Assembly: GCF_014651715.1 (NCBI RefSeq)
Contig: NZ_BMXK01000003.1
Coordinates: 1 to 64,000, forward strand
Direction: 5' to 3'
From: Zhihengliuella salsuginis
Lineage (GTDB): Bacteria > Actinomycetota > Actinomycetes > Actinomycetales > Micrococcaceae
DNA: 64,000 nt
This document shows positions 33,511-41,650 of this stretch, one piece after another. The notes under the pieces are model-generated. The model had not been told where the DNA came from, searched no databases, and saw only the letters and a list, made by a program, of their open reading frames with translations. The position numbers and the translations under genes were made by a program. The first letter of the stretch is position 1. Every line of letters starts with the position of its first letter.

Positions 33511-33995
33511 GCGTGGAGACGCAGACGCTGGAGCGCGCCTACGACGCGTTCCTCGCGACGGCGGAGCGCGTCGTCGCCGAGCGGGACGTCTCCCGCCCGG
33601 GTGACGACGGCGGGTGGAGCGCCGAGCAGGTCCTGGCCCACGTCGCACTCGTGGACGCGGCGACCCTGGAGGCCGCCGCGCGGATCGCCGCCGGCGGGCG
33701 GGCCGTCTACGACAACCGGGTCTCGCTGGACGCGTCGACGATCGGGGCGACCATCGCCGCGGCCGGCGGGGCCGCGGGCCTCATCGAGCGCATCCGCAGC
33801 CAGGGTGCGGCCCTGGGCCTGCTCGTGGGATCGGTGCTGTCCGATCCGGAACTGGCGCGGAAGGTGCCCGCCCTGCTCGTCTCGGGCGACGACGTCGTGC
33901 TGGACGCGACGCTGACGCTCGAGGAGATCGTGGGCGGGCTGGCCGCCGACCACCTGCCGCGCCACGGCGAGCAGCTGGAGGCCGCGGGGGCTTGA
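33507..33995 (+). CDS. DinB-superfamily protein
   Basis: A 162-residue helical protein with the DinB-like N-terminal pattern DDGGWSAEQVLAHVALVDAATLEAAARI and a late His in ADHLPRHGEQLEAAG. The middle of the family metal site is poorly preserved, so activity is doubtful. Its GTG start overlaps the stop of the ArsR-SRPBCC gene (GTGA), making the two a coupled pair under the same operator. Function unknown; a mycothiol- or metal-related role is only an inference from the superfamily. Confidence 0.62.
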   Translation: MSVETQTLERAYDAFLATAERVVAERDVSRPGDDGGWSAEQVLAHVALVDAATLEAAARIAAGGRAVYDNRVSLDASTIGATIAAAGGAAGLIERIRSQGAALGLLVGSVLSDPELARKVPALLVSGDDVVLDATLTLEEIVGGLAADHLPRHGEQLEAAGA

Positions 33996-34005
33996 GGCCC
34001 GCCGG

Positions 34006-35379
34006 TCAGCGCGTGCTGGACCAGTTGTCCGGCCCCTGCGAACCGGCCGGGTAGGTCTCCAGCTCGACGTCGTCGCGCTCCCACGCGTCGAGGACGGGCT
34101 CGACGATGCGCCAGCATTCCTCGGCCGCGTCGCCGCGCACGGCCAGCCGCGGGTTGCAGTCCAGCATCGAGGAGAGGACCTCGCCGTAGGGCTCCAGCTG
34201 GCTGCCCCCGAGCTCGCCGACGAGGTCGGTCCGGCCCAGCGTGAAGGCGTCGCCGGCGCCGTTGGTCGTCAGCGAGAGCGTGAAGGTGTCGGGGCGCAGG
34301 TCGATCGTCAGCGTGTCCGGGGTGTCGCGTCCCAGCAGGCCGTCGGGCACGTGCGCCGGCGGCTTGAAGTGGACGACGACCTGCTTGCGCACCCGGCCGA
34401 AGGACTTGCCGCTGCGCAGGATGAACGGGACGCCGGCCCACCGGTGGTTGGCGATCTCCACCTCGACCTCCGCCAGCGTCTCGGTGCCGAGGTCCGGGTC
34501 GACGCCCTCCTCGGCCGCGTAGTCGGGGACCCGGCGGTCGCCGATGGAGCCGGCGGTGTAGCGGGCGCGGCGGGAGCACGCGACCGGGTCCACGACCGTG
34601 GCCGCGCGCAGGATCTGGCCGATCGCGTCGCGCAGGTCCCGCTGGCCGACGCTCGCGGGCGGGTCCATCGCCACGACGGCCATGACCTGCAGGAGGTGCG
34701 ACTGGATCATGTCGCGCAGGGCGCCCGCCCGGTCGAAGTAGCCGGCACGCCCCTCGAGGGTGACGGTCTCGTCGTAGAAGATCTCCACCTTCTCGATCGA
34801 ATCGCGGTTCCACACGGGCTCGAGCAGCCGGTTGGCGAACCGCAGCCCCAGCAGGTTCAGCACGGTGTAGAGGCCCAGGAAGTGGTCGATCCGGAACACC
34901 CGGTCCTCCGGCACGGACTGCGCGAGCAGCTCGTTGAGCTCCTTGGCGGACTGCGCGTCGTAGCCGAACGGCTTCTCGAGGGCGAGCGTCGTGTTGGCCG
35001 GCAGGTCGATGCCCGCCAGCGTCGTGCAGACCTTGGCGCTGACCTGCGGCGGCAGGGCGAAGTAGACGACCAGCGGGTTGTCGGCGTCGACGTCGAGGGA
35101 GCCGATCAGGCCGGCCAGCGTGTCCCGGTCCGTCGCGTCGCCGGCGACGTAGCGGGTGTCGTCGAGCACGCGGGGCAGGGCTTCCGCGGCCTTCGCCGCT
35201 TCGAACGACGACGTCACGCGGGCCTCCCACGCGTCCGCGGTCATCTCGGGCAGGTCTGAGCCCACGACCGTGACGCTGCGCTCGCCTTCGACGGTCAGCA
35301 GGGTGGCCAGCCCGGGCAGGAGCAGGCGCGAGGTCAGGTCGCCGGAGGCGCCCAGGATCAGCAAGGTGGTACCTGTCAT
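34006..35379 (-). CDS. Glucose-6-phosphate dehydrogenase-like protein lacking the conserved lysine
   Basis: A 457-residue protein of the G6PDH family (NADP-dependent oxidation of glucose 6-phosphate to 6-phosphogluconolactone). Seen: the nucleotide fold ILGASGDLTSRLLLPGL, EKPFGYDAQSAKEL, a changed active-site motif RIDHFLGLYTVLNLL (about 161), retained AGALRDMIQSHLLQ with its catalytic His, and FILRSGKSFGRVRK. The family has RIDHYLGK; the Lys that holds the substrate phosphate is Leu here, so the substrate may not be phosphorylated glucose. It is shorter than the usual 490-510. ATG 35379 is preferred over the long upstream extension. No zwf-operon partner genes are adjacent. Confidence 0.75.
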   Translation of the reverse strand: MTGTTLLILGASGDLTSRLLLPGLATLLTVEGERSVTVVGSDLPEMTADAWEARVTSSFEAAKAAEALPRVLDDTRYVAGDATDRDTLAGLIGSLDVDADNPLVVYFALPPQVSAKVCTTLAGIDLPANTTLALEKPFGYDAQSAKELNELLAQSVPEDRVFRIDHFLGLYTVLNLLGLRFANRLLEPVWNRDSIEKVEIFYDETVTLEGRAGYFDRAGALRDMIQSHLLQVMAVVAMDPPASVGQRDLRDAIGQILRAATVVDPVACSRRARYTAGSIGDRRVPDYAAEEGVDPDLGTETLAEVEVEIANHRWAGVPFILRSGKSFGRVRKQVVVHFKPPAHVPDGLLGRDTPDTLTIDLRPDTFTLSLTTNGAGDAFTLGRTDLVGELGGSQLEPYGEVLSSMLDCNPRLAVRGDAAEECWRIVEPVLDAWERDDVELETYPAGSQGPDNWSSTR

Positions 35380-35487
35380 ACGCCTACTTTTGCACGCCGG
35401 CCCGCCAGCGGTCACCGCCACGCCGGGAATCGGGCGCACGACGACGCCGCTTCCGTTCCGCGGGCGCCCAGCGGGTAAAGTTTCAGC

Positions 35488-35973
35488 ATGCTCCCGTCCC
35501 TCCTGCCGGCGCCAGACGTGCCGCTGAAGAAGTTCGTCGCCCGCCAGTGGTGGGCCCTCGCCGCGAGCCTGGCCGGCGCGCTTCTCGTCGGCGCGACGAC
35601 CACCGGGTCGCTCGTCGTCCTGACCCTGTTCCTGTCCGCGGGCTACTATGTGGCCCACCTCGTGCTGCTCATCGCGTCGCGGCCGCTGCTGCTGAAGCGG
35701 GCGGAGGAGCTGCGGACCTCGCGCAAGCGCCGGCTGCTCACCGTGCTGACGACGACGGCCGTCGCCTACGCGCTCGGATTCGTCATGTGGCTGCTGCAGT
35801 TCTCCGCGGGAACGATCGTCACCGGGGCGCCGATGATGTGGCCCGACGGCCAGACCTGGGGCTGGGTGGCGTACGCGATGACGCTGCCGGCGACGATCCA
35901 CGTCCTCGCGGCCTGGCTGCTGGAATGGTTCGGCCGCCGCCCGGAGGCCAAGCAGCAGGGAGTGGAATCGTGA
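35488..35973 (+). CDS. Small integral membrane protein of unknown function
   Basis: A 161-residue protein with about four hydrophobic segments: WWALAASLAGALLVGA, LVVLTLFLSAGYYVAHLVLLIAS, LLTVLTTTAVAYALGFVMWLL and a weaker one near WVAYAMTLPATIHVLAAWLLEW. A basic cytoplasmic loop (KRAEELRTSRKRR) separates the second and third. I do not recognise the family. It is divergent from the G6PDH-like gene and its stop overlaps the GTG of the next gene (GTGA), so it is translated together with the CMD-family protein. Confidence 0.65.
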   Translation: MLPSLLPAPDVPLKKFVARQWWALAASLAGALLVGATTTGSLVVLTLFLSAGYYVAHLVLLIASRPLLLKRAEELRTSRKRRLLTVLTTTAVAYALGFVMWLLQFSAGTIVTGAPMMWPDGQTWGWVAYAMTLPATIHVLAAWLLEWFGRRPEAKQQGVES

Positions 35974-36437
35974 GCCGGCACCTGTTCCTCGACAAGGCCG
36001 ACCCCGCCAGCTGGAAGGCCATCTCCGCCCTCGGCGAGGAGGTCGCGCGGACCGTGGCGGCGGCCGGCATCTCCAAGCGCTGCATGGAGCTCGTGAACCT
36101 GCGCGTCTCGCAGATCAACGGCTGCGCGTACTGCCTCGACCTGCACACCAAGCGCGCGCTCAAGGCCGGCGAGACGAGCCGGCGGCTCGGCGTGCTGGCC
36201 GCCTGGCGCGAGACCGACCCCGGCGACGGCCTGTTCGACGCCACGGAGCACGCCGCCCTGGCGGTTGCCGAGGCGGCGACGCGGCTGCCGCTGTCCGAGG
36301 AGTCCCACGCCGACCTGGCCGCGGCCCGCGGCGTCCTCGGCGACCAGGCCTTCGCCGCCGTCGAATGGCTCGCGCTGGCCATGAACGCGTTCAACCGCAT
36401 CTCGATCCTCAGCGGCCACCCGGTCCGGCCCGAGTAG
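35970..36437 (+). CDS. Carboxymuconolactone decarboxylase (AhpD-like) family protein
   Basis: A 155-residue AhpD-like protein. The redox motif is clear: ELVNLRVSQINGCAYCLDLHTKRALKAGE, with the C-x-x-C pair and the following His of the catalytic relay. Members act as alkylhydroperoxidases or peroxide-linked reductases. Helices continue with the VEWLALAMNAFNRISI ending typical of the family. Start GTG 35970 overlaps the upstream membrane protein stop. Together with the later pirin, FMN reductase and GST-like genes it adds to a stretch of oxidative-stress functions, though the genes are not one operon. Confidence 0.85.
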   Translation: MSRHLFLDKADPASWKAISALGEEVARTVAAAGISKRCMELVNLRVSQINGCAYCLDLHTKRALKAGETSRRLGVLAAWRETDPGDGLFDATEHAALAVAEAATRLPLSEESHADLAAARGVLGDQAFAAVEWLALAMNAFNRISILSGHPVRPE

Positions 36438-36537
36438 GCGCCGGCGCCCGCCGCACGCGGGGAGCCCGGCATCCGCGCGGCGTGCTCGGACCGCGCTGTC
36501 TGCTGACGGCGCCGCCGGTGCCGGTTAGGCTGGCACC

Positions 36538-37551
36538 ATGAGCGACCTCCAGACGGCCCCCGACGCCGTGATGTGCGAAGCCGGCGACTCGTGCGACGGC
36601 GTGATCTTCCTGGAACCCCGCGAGGTTCCGCTCGGCGGCCCCCGGCACATGAACGTGCGCCGGACCCTGCCGCAGCGGAACCGCAGCCTGATCGGCGCGT
36701 GGTGCTTCCTGGACCACTACGGCCCGGACCGCGTGTCGGCGTCCGGCGGCATGAACGTCCCCCGCCACCCGCACACCGGCCTGCAGACGGTCAGCTGGCT
36801 GTTCACCGGCGCGATCGAGCACAAGGATTCGGCCGGGTACCAGGCGGTCGTGAAGCCGGGGGAGGTCAACCTGATGACTGCCGGCCGCGGCATCAGCCAC
36901 TCGGAGTTCTCGACCCCGGAGACGGACACGCTGCACGGGGCCCAGCTGTGGCTCGCGCTGCCGGATGCTGCCCGCCAGATGGAGCCGACCTTCGAGCACT
37001 ACGAGCCCGAGCCCGTCACCGGCGAGGGCACCGAGCTGCGCGTCTTCCTCGGCTCGCTGGCCGGCAGCACGTCCCCGGTCACCACGCACCACCCCACGCT
37101 CGGCGCCGAGATCCTGATCGAGGCGGGGCAGGAGATCGTCCTGGACCTGGACCCCTCGTTCGAGTACGGGATCCTGCTCGACGCGGGCGACCTGTCGCTC
37201 GACGACACGGAGCTGCCGAAGGACCACCTGGCGTATCTGCCCACCGGACGCGACGGGCTCGTGCTGAGCGCGGGCGCGGAGAGCGTGCGCGCGCTGGTCA
37301 TCGGCGGCACCCCGTTCGAGGAGAAGATCATCATGTGGTGGAACTTCGTCGGCCGCGAGCACGAGGAGGTCATCGCCTACCGTGCGGCCTGGCAGGCGGA
37401 GATCGGCGCCGAGCCGGCGCCCGCCCCCGCGGGCGGATCGTACGACGACGGCGCCCCCTACCCGCGGTTCGGCACCTTCCCCGAGGGCGAGCCGGACGCG
37501 CTGCCCGCACCCGTCCTGCCCAACGCGCGCCTGCGCTCCCGTGAACAGTAA
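36538..37551 (+). CDS. Pirin-family protein
   Basis: A 337-residue bicupin of the pirin family. The N-terminal cupin holds the Fe ligands: HPHTGLQTVSWLFTG (two His), GEVNLMTAGRGISHSEFS (His and the following Glu). The C-terminal pirin domain (about 190-290) ends with EEKIIMWWNFVGREHEEV, which is characteristic. The tail (PAGGSYDDGAPYPRFGTFPEGEP) is a proline-rich extension. Bacterial pirins act as quercetinase-like dioxygenases or regulators; which applies cannot be told. Start ATG 36538; the next gene follows after 16 nt. Confidence 0.88.
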   Translation: MSDLQTAPDAVMCEAGDSCDGVIFLEPREVPLGGPRHMNVRRTLPQRNRSLIGAWCFLDHYGPDRVSASGGMNVPRHPHTGLQTVSWLFTGAIEHKDSAGYQAVVKPGEVNLMTAGRGISHSEFSTPETDTLHGAQLWLALPDAARQMEPTFEHYEPEPVTGEGTELRVFLGSLAGSTSPVTTHHPTLGAEILIEAGQEIVLDLDPSFEYGILLDAGDLSLDDTELPKDHLAYLPTGRDGLVLSAGAESVRALVIGGTPFEEKIIMWWNFVGREHEEVIAYRAAWQAEIGAEPAPAPAGGSYDDGAPYPRFGTFPEGEPDALPAPVLPNARLRSREQ

Positions 37552-37567
37552 CCCCCGAGAGGACAAC

Positions 37568-37918
37568 ATGACCGAGCATGATGAGAACGCCGCCATCCTG
37601 GCGCAGAACAACACCGAGAAGCACCGCTACGAGCTCGTGGACACCGGGGCCGAGGGGCGCCCGGTCGTCGGCGAGACCTACTACGTGGGACACGGCGAGG
37701 ACGAGCGGATCTTCTACCACACGGTGGTCGACGAGTCCTACGGCGGGCGCGGGCTGGCCGGCATGCTAGCGAAGTTCGCGCTGGATGCGACCGTGGAGGC
37801 GGGCCTGAAGATCGTCCCCGTCTGCCCCTACATCAAGAAGTACGTGACGCGGCACAAGGACGAATTCGGCGAGCACGTCGTCTCCGTGAAGCCGGCCCAC
37901 CTCGATGCGCTGAAGTAG
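37568..37918 (+). CDS. GNAT-type N-acetyltransferase (YjdJ-like)
   Basis: A 116-residue minimal GCN5-related acetyltransferase. Seen: RIFYHTVVDESYGGRGLAGMLAKFALDATVEAGLKIVPVCPYIKKYV, where GGRGLAG is the acetyl-CoA pyrophosphate-binding turn and CPYIKKYV is the hallmark of the small YjdJ/YidJ type. The substrate is unknown. ATG 37568 has GAGAGGA 6 nt upstream, 16 nt after the pirin stop, so the two are probably co-transcribed. Confidence 0.82.
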   Translation: MTEHDENAAILAQNNTEKHRYELVDTGAEGRPVVGETYYVGHGEDERIFYHTVVDESYGGRGLAGMLAKFALDATVEAGLKIVPVCPYIKKYVTRHKDEFGEHVVSVKPAHLDALK

Positions 37919-38001
37919 GCGCAGCGGCCCCGGCTGCCTGTAGATGCAAAAACATGTAAATTGATCCGCGAACGGATTCTGTTTCGATCGAGGAGATTCG
38001 C

Positions 38002-38571
38002 ATGACCAGGATCGCCATCCTGACCGGGTCCACGCGCCCCGGCCGCCTGAATCCCCAGGTGGCCGAGTGGGCGCTGGCCGAGGCCGAGCGGGCTGTGCCC
38101 GACGTCGAGTTCGAGCTCGTCGACATCGCCGACTACTCCCTCCCGCTGCTCGACGAGCCCTATCCGGCCTCCGCCCGGAAGTACCAGAACGAGCACACCA
38201 AGGTCTGGTCGGCGAAGATCGCCGCCTTCGACGGCTTCGTGTTCGTCACGCCGGAGTACAACCACTCGCTGTCGCCGGCCCTGACCAACGCCGTCGACTA
38301 CCTGTACTACGAGTGGGCGGACAAGGCCGCCGGCATCGTCTCCTACGGCGGGGTCAAGGGAGCGCGCTCGACCGAGGTCCTGCGCGGCCTCCTCTCCGCC
38401 GTCGGCATCGCCCACGTCCAGAGGACCGTCATGTTCGCACTGGGGACCGATTTCACGGACGGGGTCTTCACCCCGTCGGAGCGGGCGGCGGACGCCCTGT
38501 CCAAGATGCTCGAACAGGTCGTCGCATGGACCAGAGCCCTCGAAACAGTACGAAAGCAGGCGAGACCATGA
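38002..38571 (+). CDS. NAD(P)H-dependent FMN reductase
   Basis: A 189-residue flavodoxin-fold reductase. Seen: ILTGSTRPGRLNPQVAEW (phosphate-binding loop for FMN), FVFVTPEYNHSLSPALTNAVDYL (the P-x-Y-N-x-S motif) and AGIVSYGGVKGARSTEVLRGLL. It would reduce FMN, quinones or azo compounds at the cost of NAD(P)H. GAGGAG lies 7 nt before ATG 38002. Its stop overlaps the next gene (ATGA), so it is coupled to a glutathionyl-hydroquinone-reductase-type enzyme. Both fit quinone handling. Confidence 0.85.
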   Translation: MTRIAILTGSTRPGRLNPQVAEWALAEAERAVPDVEFELVDIADYSLPLLDEPYPASARKYQNEHTKVWSAKIAAFDGFVFVTPEYNHSLSPALTNAVDYLYYEWADKAAGIVSYGGVKGARSTEVLRGLLSAVGIAHVQRTVMFALGTDFTDGVFTPSERAADALSKMLEQVVAWTRALETVRKQARP

Positions 38572-39695
38572 CAGAGAACCAGAACGCGACCGGCGCCGAC
38601 TTCTCCACCCGGGGAGCGTACGTCACCGGTGGCGAGTTCACCCGCGACACCAACTACATCGAGGACCGCATCGTCGCCGACGTCGGCGCGGTCTCGGCCC
38701 TGCCGACCGCCGAGTCCAGCACGATCGGTCAGCCCGGGGGCGGGCTGACCGAGGGGGCGCAGGCCTGGCCGGCCGAGCCCGGGCGGTACCGGCTCGTCGC
38801 GGCGCGCGCGTGCCCGTGGGCCAACCGGGCGATCATCGTCCGCCGCCTGCTCGGCCTCGAGGACGCGATCTCGATGGGCACGCCCGGCCCGACCCACGAC
38901 GTCCGCTCCTGGACGTTCGACCTGGACGAGGGCGGGCGGGACCCGGTGCTCGGGACCGAGCGGCTGCAGGAGAACTACTTCGCCCGCTTCCCGGACTACC
39001 CGCGCGGCATCACCGTCCCGGCCGTCGTGGATATCGACTCCGGCGGCGTGGTCACCAACAACTACCCGCAGATGACCCTGGACTTCTCGACCGAGTGGAG
39101 GCGGTTCCACCGCGAGGGCGCCCCGGACCTGCTGCCGCAGGACAAGATGGAGGAGATGCTGCCGGTCATCAAGCGCATCTTCACCGAGGTCAACAACGGC
39201 GTCTACCGCTGCGGGTTCGCCGGCAGCCAGGAGGCCTACGACGACGCCTACGACCGCCTCTGGACGGCCATGGACTGGCTCGAGGAGCGGCTGTCCACGC
39301 AACGCTACCTGATGGGGGAGACCATCACCGAGGCGGACGTCCGCCTCTTCACCACGCTCGTGCGCTTCGACCCGGTCTACCACGGCCACTTCAAGTGCAA
39401 CCGGAACAAGCTCGAGCAGATGCCGGCGCTCTGGGGGTACGCCCGCGACCTGTTCCAGACGCCCGGATTCGGCGACACCGTGGACTTCGAGCAGATCAAG
39501 CGGCACTACTACGAGGTGCACGAGGACATCAACCCGACCGGGATCGTCCCCAAGGGCCCGGAGCTGTCCGGCTGGCTGACCGAGCACGGCCGCGAGACGC
39601 TCGGCGGCACCCCGTTCGGCGACGGCACCGCGCCGGGTCCCGTCCGCGAGGACGAGCGCGTCGCCGCCGGCTGCAACCCGCTCTACCCCGCCTAA
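38568..39695 (+). CDS. Glutathionyl-hydroquinone-reductase-type transferase (xi-class GST-like)
   Basis: A 375-residue Omega/Xi-class GST-like enzyme (Ecm4/YqjG type). Seen: the N-terminal thioredoxin-fold active site ARACPWANRAIIVRRLLGLED with the catalytic Cys, TVPAVVDIDSGGVVTNNYPQM, and the C-terminal helical part with YDRLWTAMDWLEERLSTQRYLMGETITEADVRLFTTLVRFDPVYHGHFKCN. The family reduces S-conjugated hydroquinones; actinobacteria lack glutathione, so mycothiol is the likely thiol here (inference). ATG 38568 overlaps the FMN reductase stop by 4 nt, consistent with a quinone-detoxification pair. Confidence 0.87.
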   Translation: MTENQNATGADFSTRGAYVTGGEFTRDTNYIEDRIVADVGAVSALPTAESSTIGQPGGGLTEGAQAWPAEPGRYRLVAARACPWANRAIIVRRLLGLEDAISMGTPGPTHDVRSWTFDLDEGGRDPVLGTERLQENYFARFPDYPRGITVPAVVDIDSGGVVTNNYPQMTLDFSTEWRRFHREGAPDLLPQDKMEEMLPVIKRIFTEVNNGVYRCGFAGSQEAYDDAYDRLWTAMDWLEERLSTQRYLMGETITEADVRLFTTLVRFDPVYHGHFKCNRNKLEQMPALWGYARDLFQTPGFGDTVDFEQIKRHYYEVHEDINPTGIVPKGPELSGWLTEHGRETLGGTPFGDGTAPGPVREDERVAAGCNPLYPA

Positions 39696-39702
39696 CAGCG
39701 TC

Positions 39703-39859
39703 ACCGCCGCCAGTTTCAACTAGTGTTTTCGCGCAGTACTAGGCGGAACTGACGGCGACCGGGCTCGCCCCGGTGGCTGACGCGCAAAAGCCGGCGTGCC
39801 GGCGTCGTACCTGATCGGTACGACGCCGGACCGCTGGCTTCTCGCGTGTGCGAGTGATG
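39703..39859 (+). other. Multi-hairpin intergenic element between convergent genes
   Basis: After the stop at 39695 there are stacked inverted repeats: GCCGCCAGTT with AACTGACGGC around CTAGT/ACTAG (39705-39757), ACCGGG/CCCGGT (39758-39774), a perfect 13-bp stem with 5-nt loop (39799-39811 with 39817-39829) enclosed by AAGCC/GGCTT, and CTCGC-GTGT-GCGAG (39841-39854). The string GTGCGAGTGATG (39848-39859) also occurs in the three-copy RNA array near 13 kb. It could be a transcript end region or a small RNA. No gene is seen in it. Confidence 0.5.
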
Positions 39860-39892
39860 CCCGCGCGCCCCGTGATGAGCGGGGCGCGCGGG
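39860..39892. terminator. 13-bp terminator hairpin between convergent genes
   Basis: CCCGCGCGCCCCG (39860-39872), loop TGATGAG, CGGGGCGCGCGGG (39880-39892): a perfect 13-bp stem ending 7 nt before the leftward symporter stop at 39899. It serves the symporter and probably also the rightward transcript. Confidence 0.65.
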
Positions 39893-39898
39893 ACGGGC

Positions 39899-41437
39899 CT
39901 ACAGCTTGGCCGGTTCCTTGTCGCGGTCCACCTTGTAGGTCTCCCAGAACGTGGCGCCCGTGATGCTCAAGGCCTTCGGGTCGAAGACCGGGTCCAGGCC
40001 CAGCTTCTTCTGCGCCTCGAAGTCCTTCAGCGCCTTGAACGCCGGCTGCTGCAGGATCAGGATGCCGATGATGTTCAGCCAGGCCATGAGGCCCACGCCG
40101 ATGTCGCCCATCGCCCACGCGTCCGAGGCCGTGTTGACGCAGCCGAAGGCGACGGCGATCAGGATGGCGACCTGCAGGGCCATCGTGGTCACGCGGCCGA
40201 CGGAGGCCTTGACCCCCGGGATGACCGTCTTGGACGACTTCCCCACGAGGAAGCGGAGGTTGGTCTCCGCCATGTAGTAGTACGCGATGATCGTCGTGAG
40301 GCAGAAGAACATCAGCGTGACGGCGATGAACGAGGCGCCGAAGCCGGCGAAGACGCTGTCGAAGCCGGCCTGCACGAACTGCGGGCCCGCGACGGCGGAC
40401 GTCGAGAGCAGGCCGCCCTCGGCGAGCACCGGGCTGTCCGCGTCGCCGCCCTCGAAGACGCGGTAGGCGCCCGTCGAGAGGATCAGGAAGCCCGTGGCCG
40501 AGCAGACGAACAGGGTGTCGATGTAGACGGCGAAGGACTGCACCAGTCCCTGCTTGGCCGGGTGCGAGACCTCGGCCGCCGCGGCGGCGTGCGGGCCCGT
40601 GCCCTGGCCGGCCTCGTTCGAGTAGACGCCGCGCTTGACGCCCCACATCACGGCCAGGCCGACGACCGCGCCGAACGCGGAGTCCATGCCGAACGCGCTG
40701 CGGAAGACCATGGCGATCATGTTCGGCAGCTCGGCCGCGTTCACGAACACGACGACCAGGGCCAGGATGATGTACGCGACCGCCATGAACGGCACGACGA
40801 AGGCCGCGAAGTTGGCGATGCGCTTGACGCCGCCGATGATCACGAACGCGAGCACGATGACCGCGCCGACGGCGACGGTCCACGACGGGACCGCCCAGGC
40901 GCCGTCGATGGCGGTGGCCATCGAGTTGGCCTGCACGCCCGGCAGCAGCAGGCCGCAGGCGAGCACGGTCACGGCGGCGAAAACGTAGCCGTAGACCTTG
41001 AAGAAGCCGGCGCCCTTGGTGTGGGCGAGCGCGCGGGAGAGGTAGTAGGCCGGGCCGCCGCGGTACTCGCCGGTCAGCGGGTCGCGGGTCTTGTAGATCT
41101 GGCCCAGGGTCGACTCGATGAAGGAGGTGGAGGCGCCGAGGAAGGCGACCATCCACATCCAGAACAGGGCGCCGGGGCCGCCGAAGGCGATGGCGGTGGC
41201 GACGCCGGCGATGTTACCGGTGCCGACGCGTCCGGACAGGGACATGGCCAGGGCTTGGAACGACGAGACACCGGACGGCGAACGCTCGCCGCGGACCAGC
41301 TGCTCGAGCATCCCCTTGACGTGCCGCACCTGTAGGAAGCGGGAACGTACGGAGAAGTAGACACCGGTAGCGAGGCAGAGGTAGACCAGCCAGTCGCTCC
41401 AGATGACCTTGTTGATTTCGGATAAGACTTCGCTCAT
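39899..41437 (-). CDS. Sodium:alanine symporter (AGCS family)
   Basis: A 512-residue AGCS transporter with about eleven TM helices that brings in alanine, glycine or D-amino acids with Na+. Seen: SLSGRVGTGNIAGVATAIAFGGPGALFWMWMVAFLGASTSFIESTLGQIYK, a family hallmark, and GVKRGVYSNEAGQGTGPHAAAAAEVSHPAKQG, the family signature (NEAGxG). The start is ATG 41437; GGAGG lies 13 nt upstream and an alternative start at 41455 is possible. A perfect CRP/GlxR-type site lies 89 nt upstream. Convergent with the hydroquinone reductase gene, a terminator between them. Confidence 0.9.
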   Translation of the reverse strand: MSEVLSEINKVIWSDWLVYLCLATGVYFSVRSRFLQVRHVKGMLEQLVRGERSPSGVSSFQALAMSLSGRVGTGNIAGVATAIAFGGPGALFWMWMVAFLGASTSFIESTLGQIYKTRDPLTGEYRGGPAYYLSRALAHTKGAGFFKVYGYVFAAVTVLACGLLLPGVQANSMATAIDGAWAVPSWTVAVGAVIVLAFVIIGGVKRIANFAAFVVPFMAVAYIILALVVVFVNAAELPNMIAMVFRSAFGMDSAFGAVVGLAVMWGVKRGVYSNEAGQGTGPHAAAAAEVSHPAKQGLVQSFAVYIDTLFVCSATGFLILSTGAYRVFEGGDADSPVLAEGGLLSTSAVAGPQFVQAGFDSVFAGFGASFIAVTLMFFCLTTIIAYYYMAETNLRFLVGKSSKTVIPGVKASVGRVTTMALQVAILIAVAFGCVNTASDAWAMGDIGVGLMAWLNIIGILILQQPAFKALKDFEAQKKLGLDPVFDPKALSITGATFWETYKVDRDKEPAKL

Positions 41438-41525
41438 TGTGTGAGGTTCCTCCATGAAGGGCCGAGTGATGCGTCCCATGATGCACGTCTTTGATGTCAT
41501 CTATGTTGCACACCACAGCAAAACC

Positions 41526-41541
41526 TGTGAAGCTTCTCACA
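41526..41541. promoter_or_regulatory. CRP/GlxR binding site between symporter and RNase H genes
   Basis: TGTGAAGCTTCTCACA matches the full CRP/GlxR consensus TGTGA-N6-TCACA without a mismatch. It lies 89 nt from the leftward symporter start and 110 nt from the rightward RNase H start, so it may act on either promoter. Confidence 0.72.
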
Positions 41542-41650
41542 TTTTCCATGGAGGCGTCCAGTCGCCCACCGCACCGGGATCCCTCCCGGCCGCCGGCGGT
41601 GAACCGGCCGGCCACTCGTTCTGCGGGGCCGACATGGCAGGATTGACGCC

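Noticed and set aside
33507-33995. Frameshifted tail of the ArsR-SRPBCC gene
   Set aside because: The SRPBCC domain is complete to its final helix and the GTGA overlap is a normal coupling signal; the product has its own DinB-like pattern.
39696-39898. tRNA or tmRNA gene between the convergent genes
   Set aside because: No cloverleaf, anticodon arm or CCA end; only stacked hairpins.
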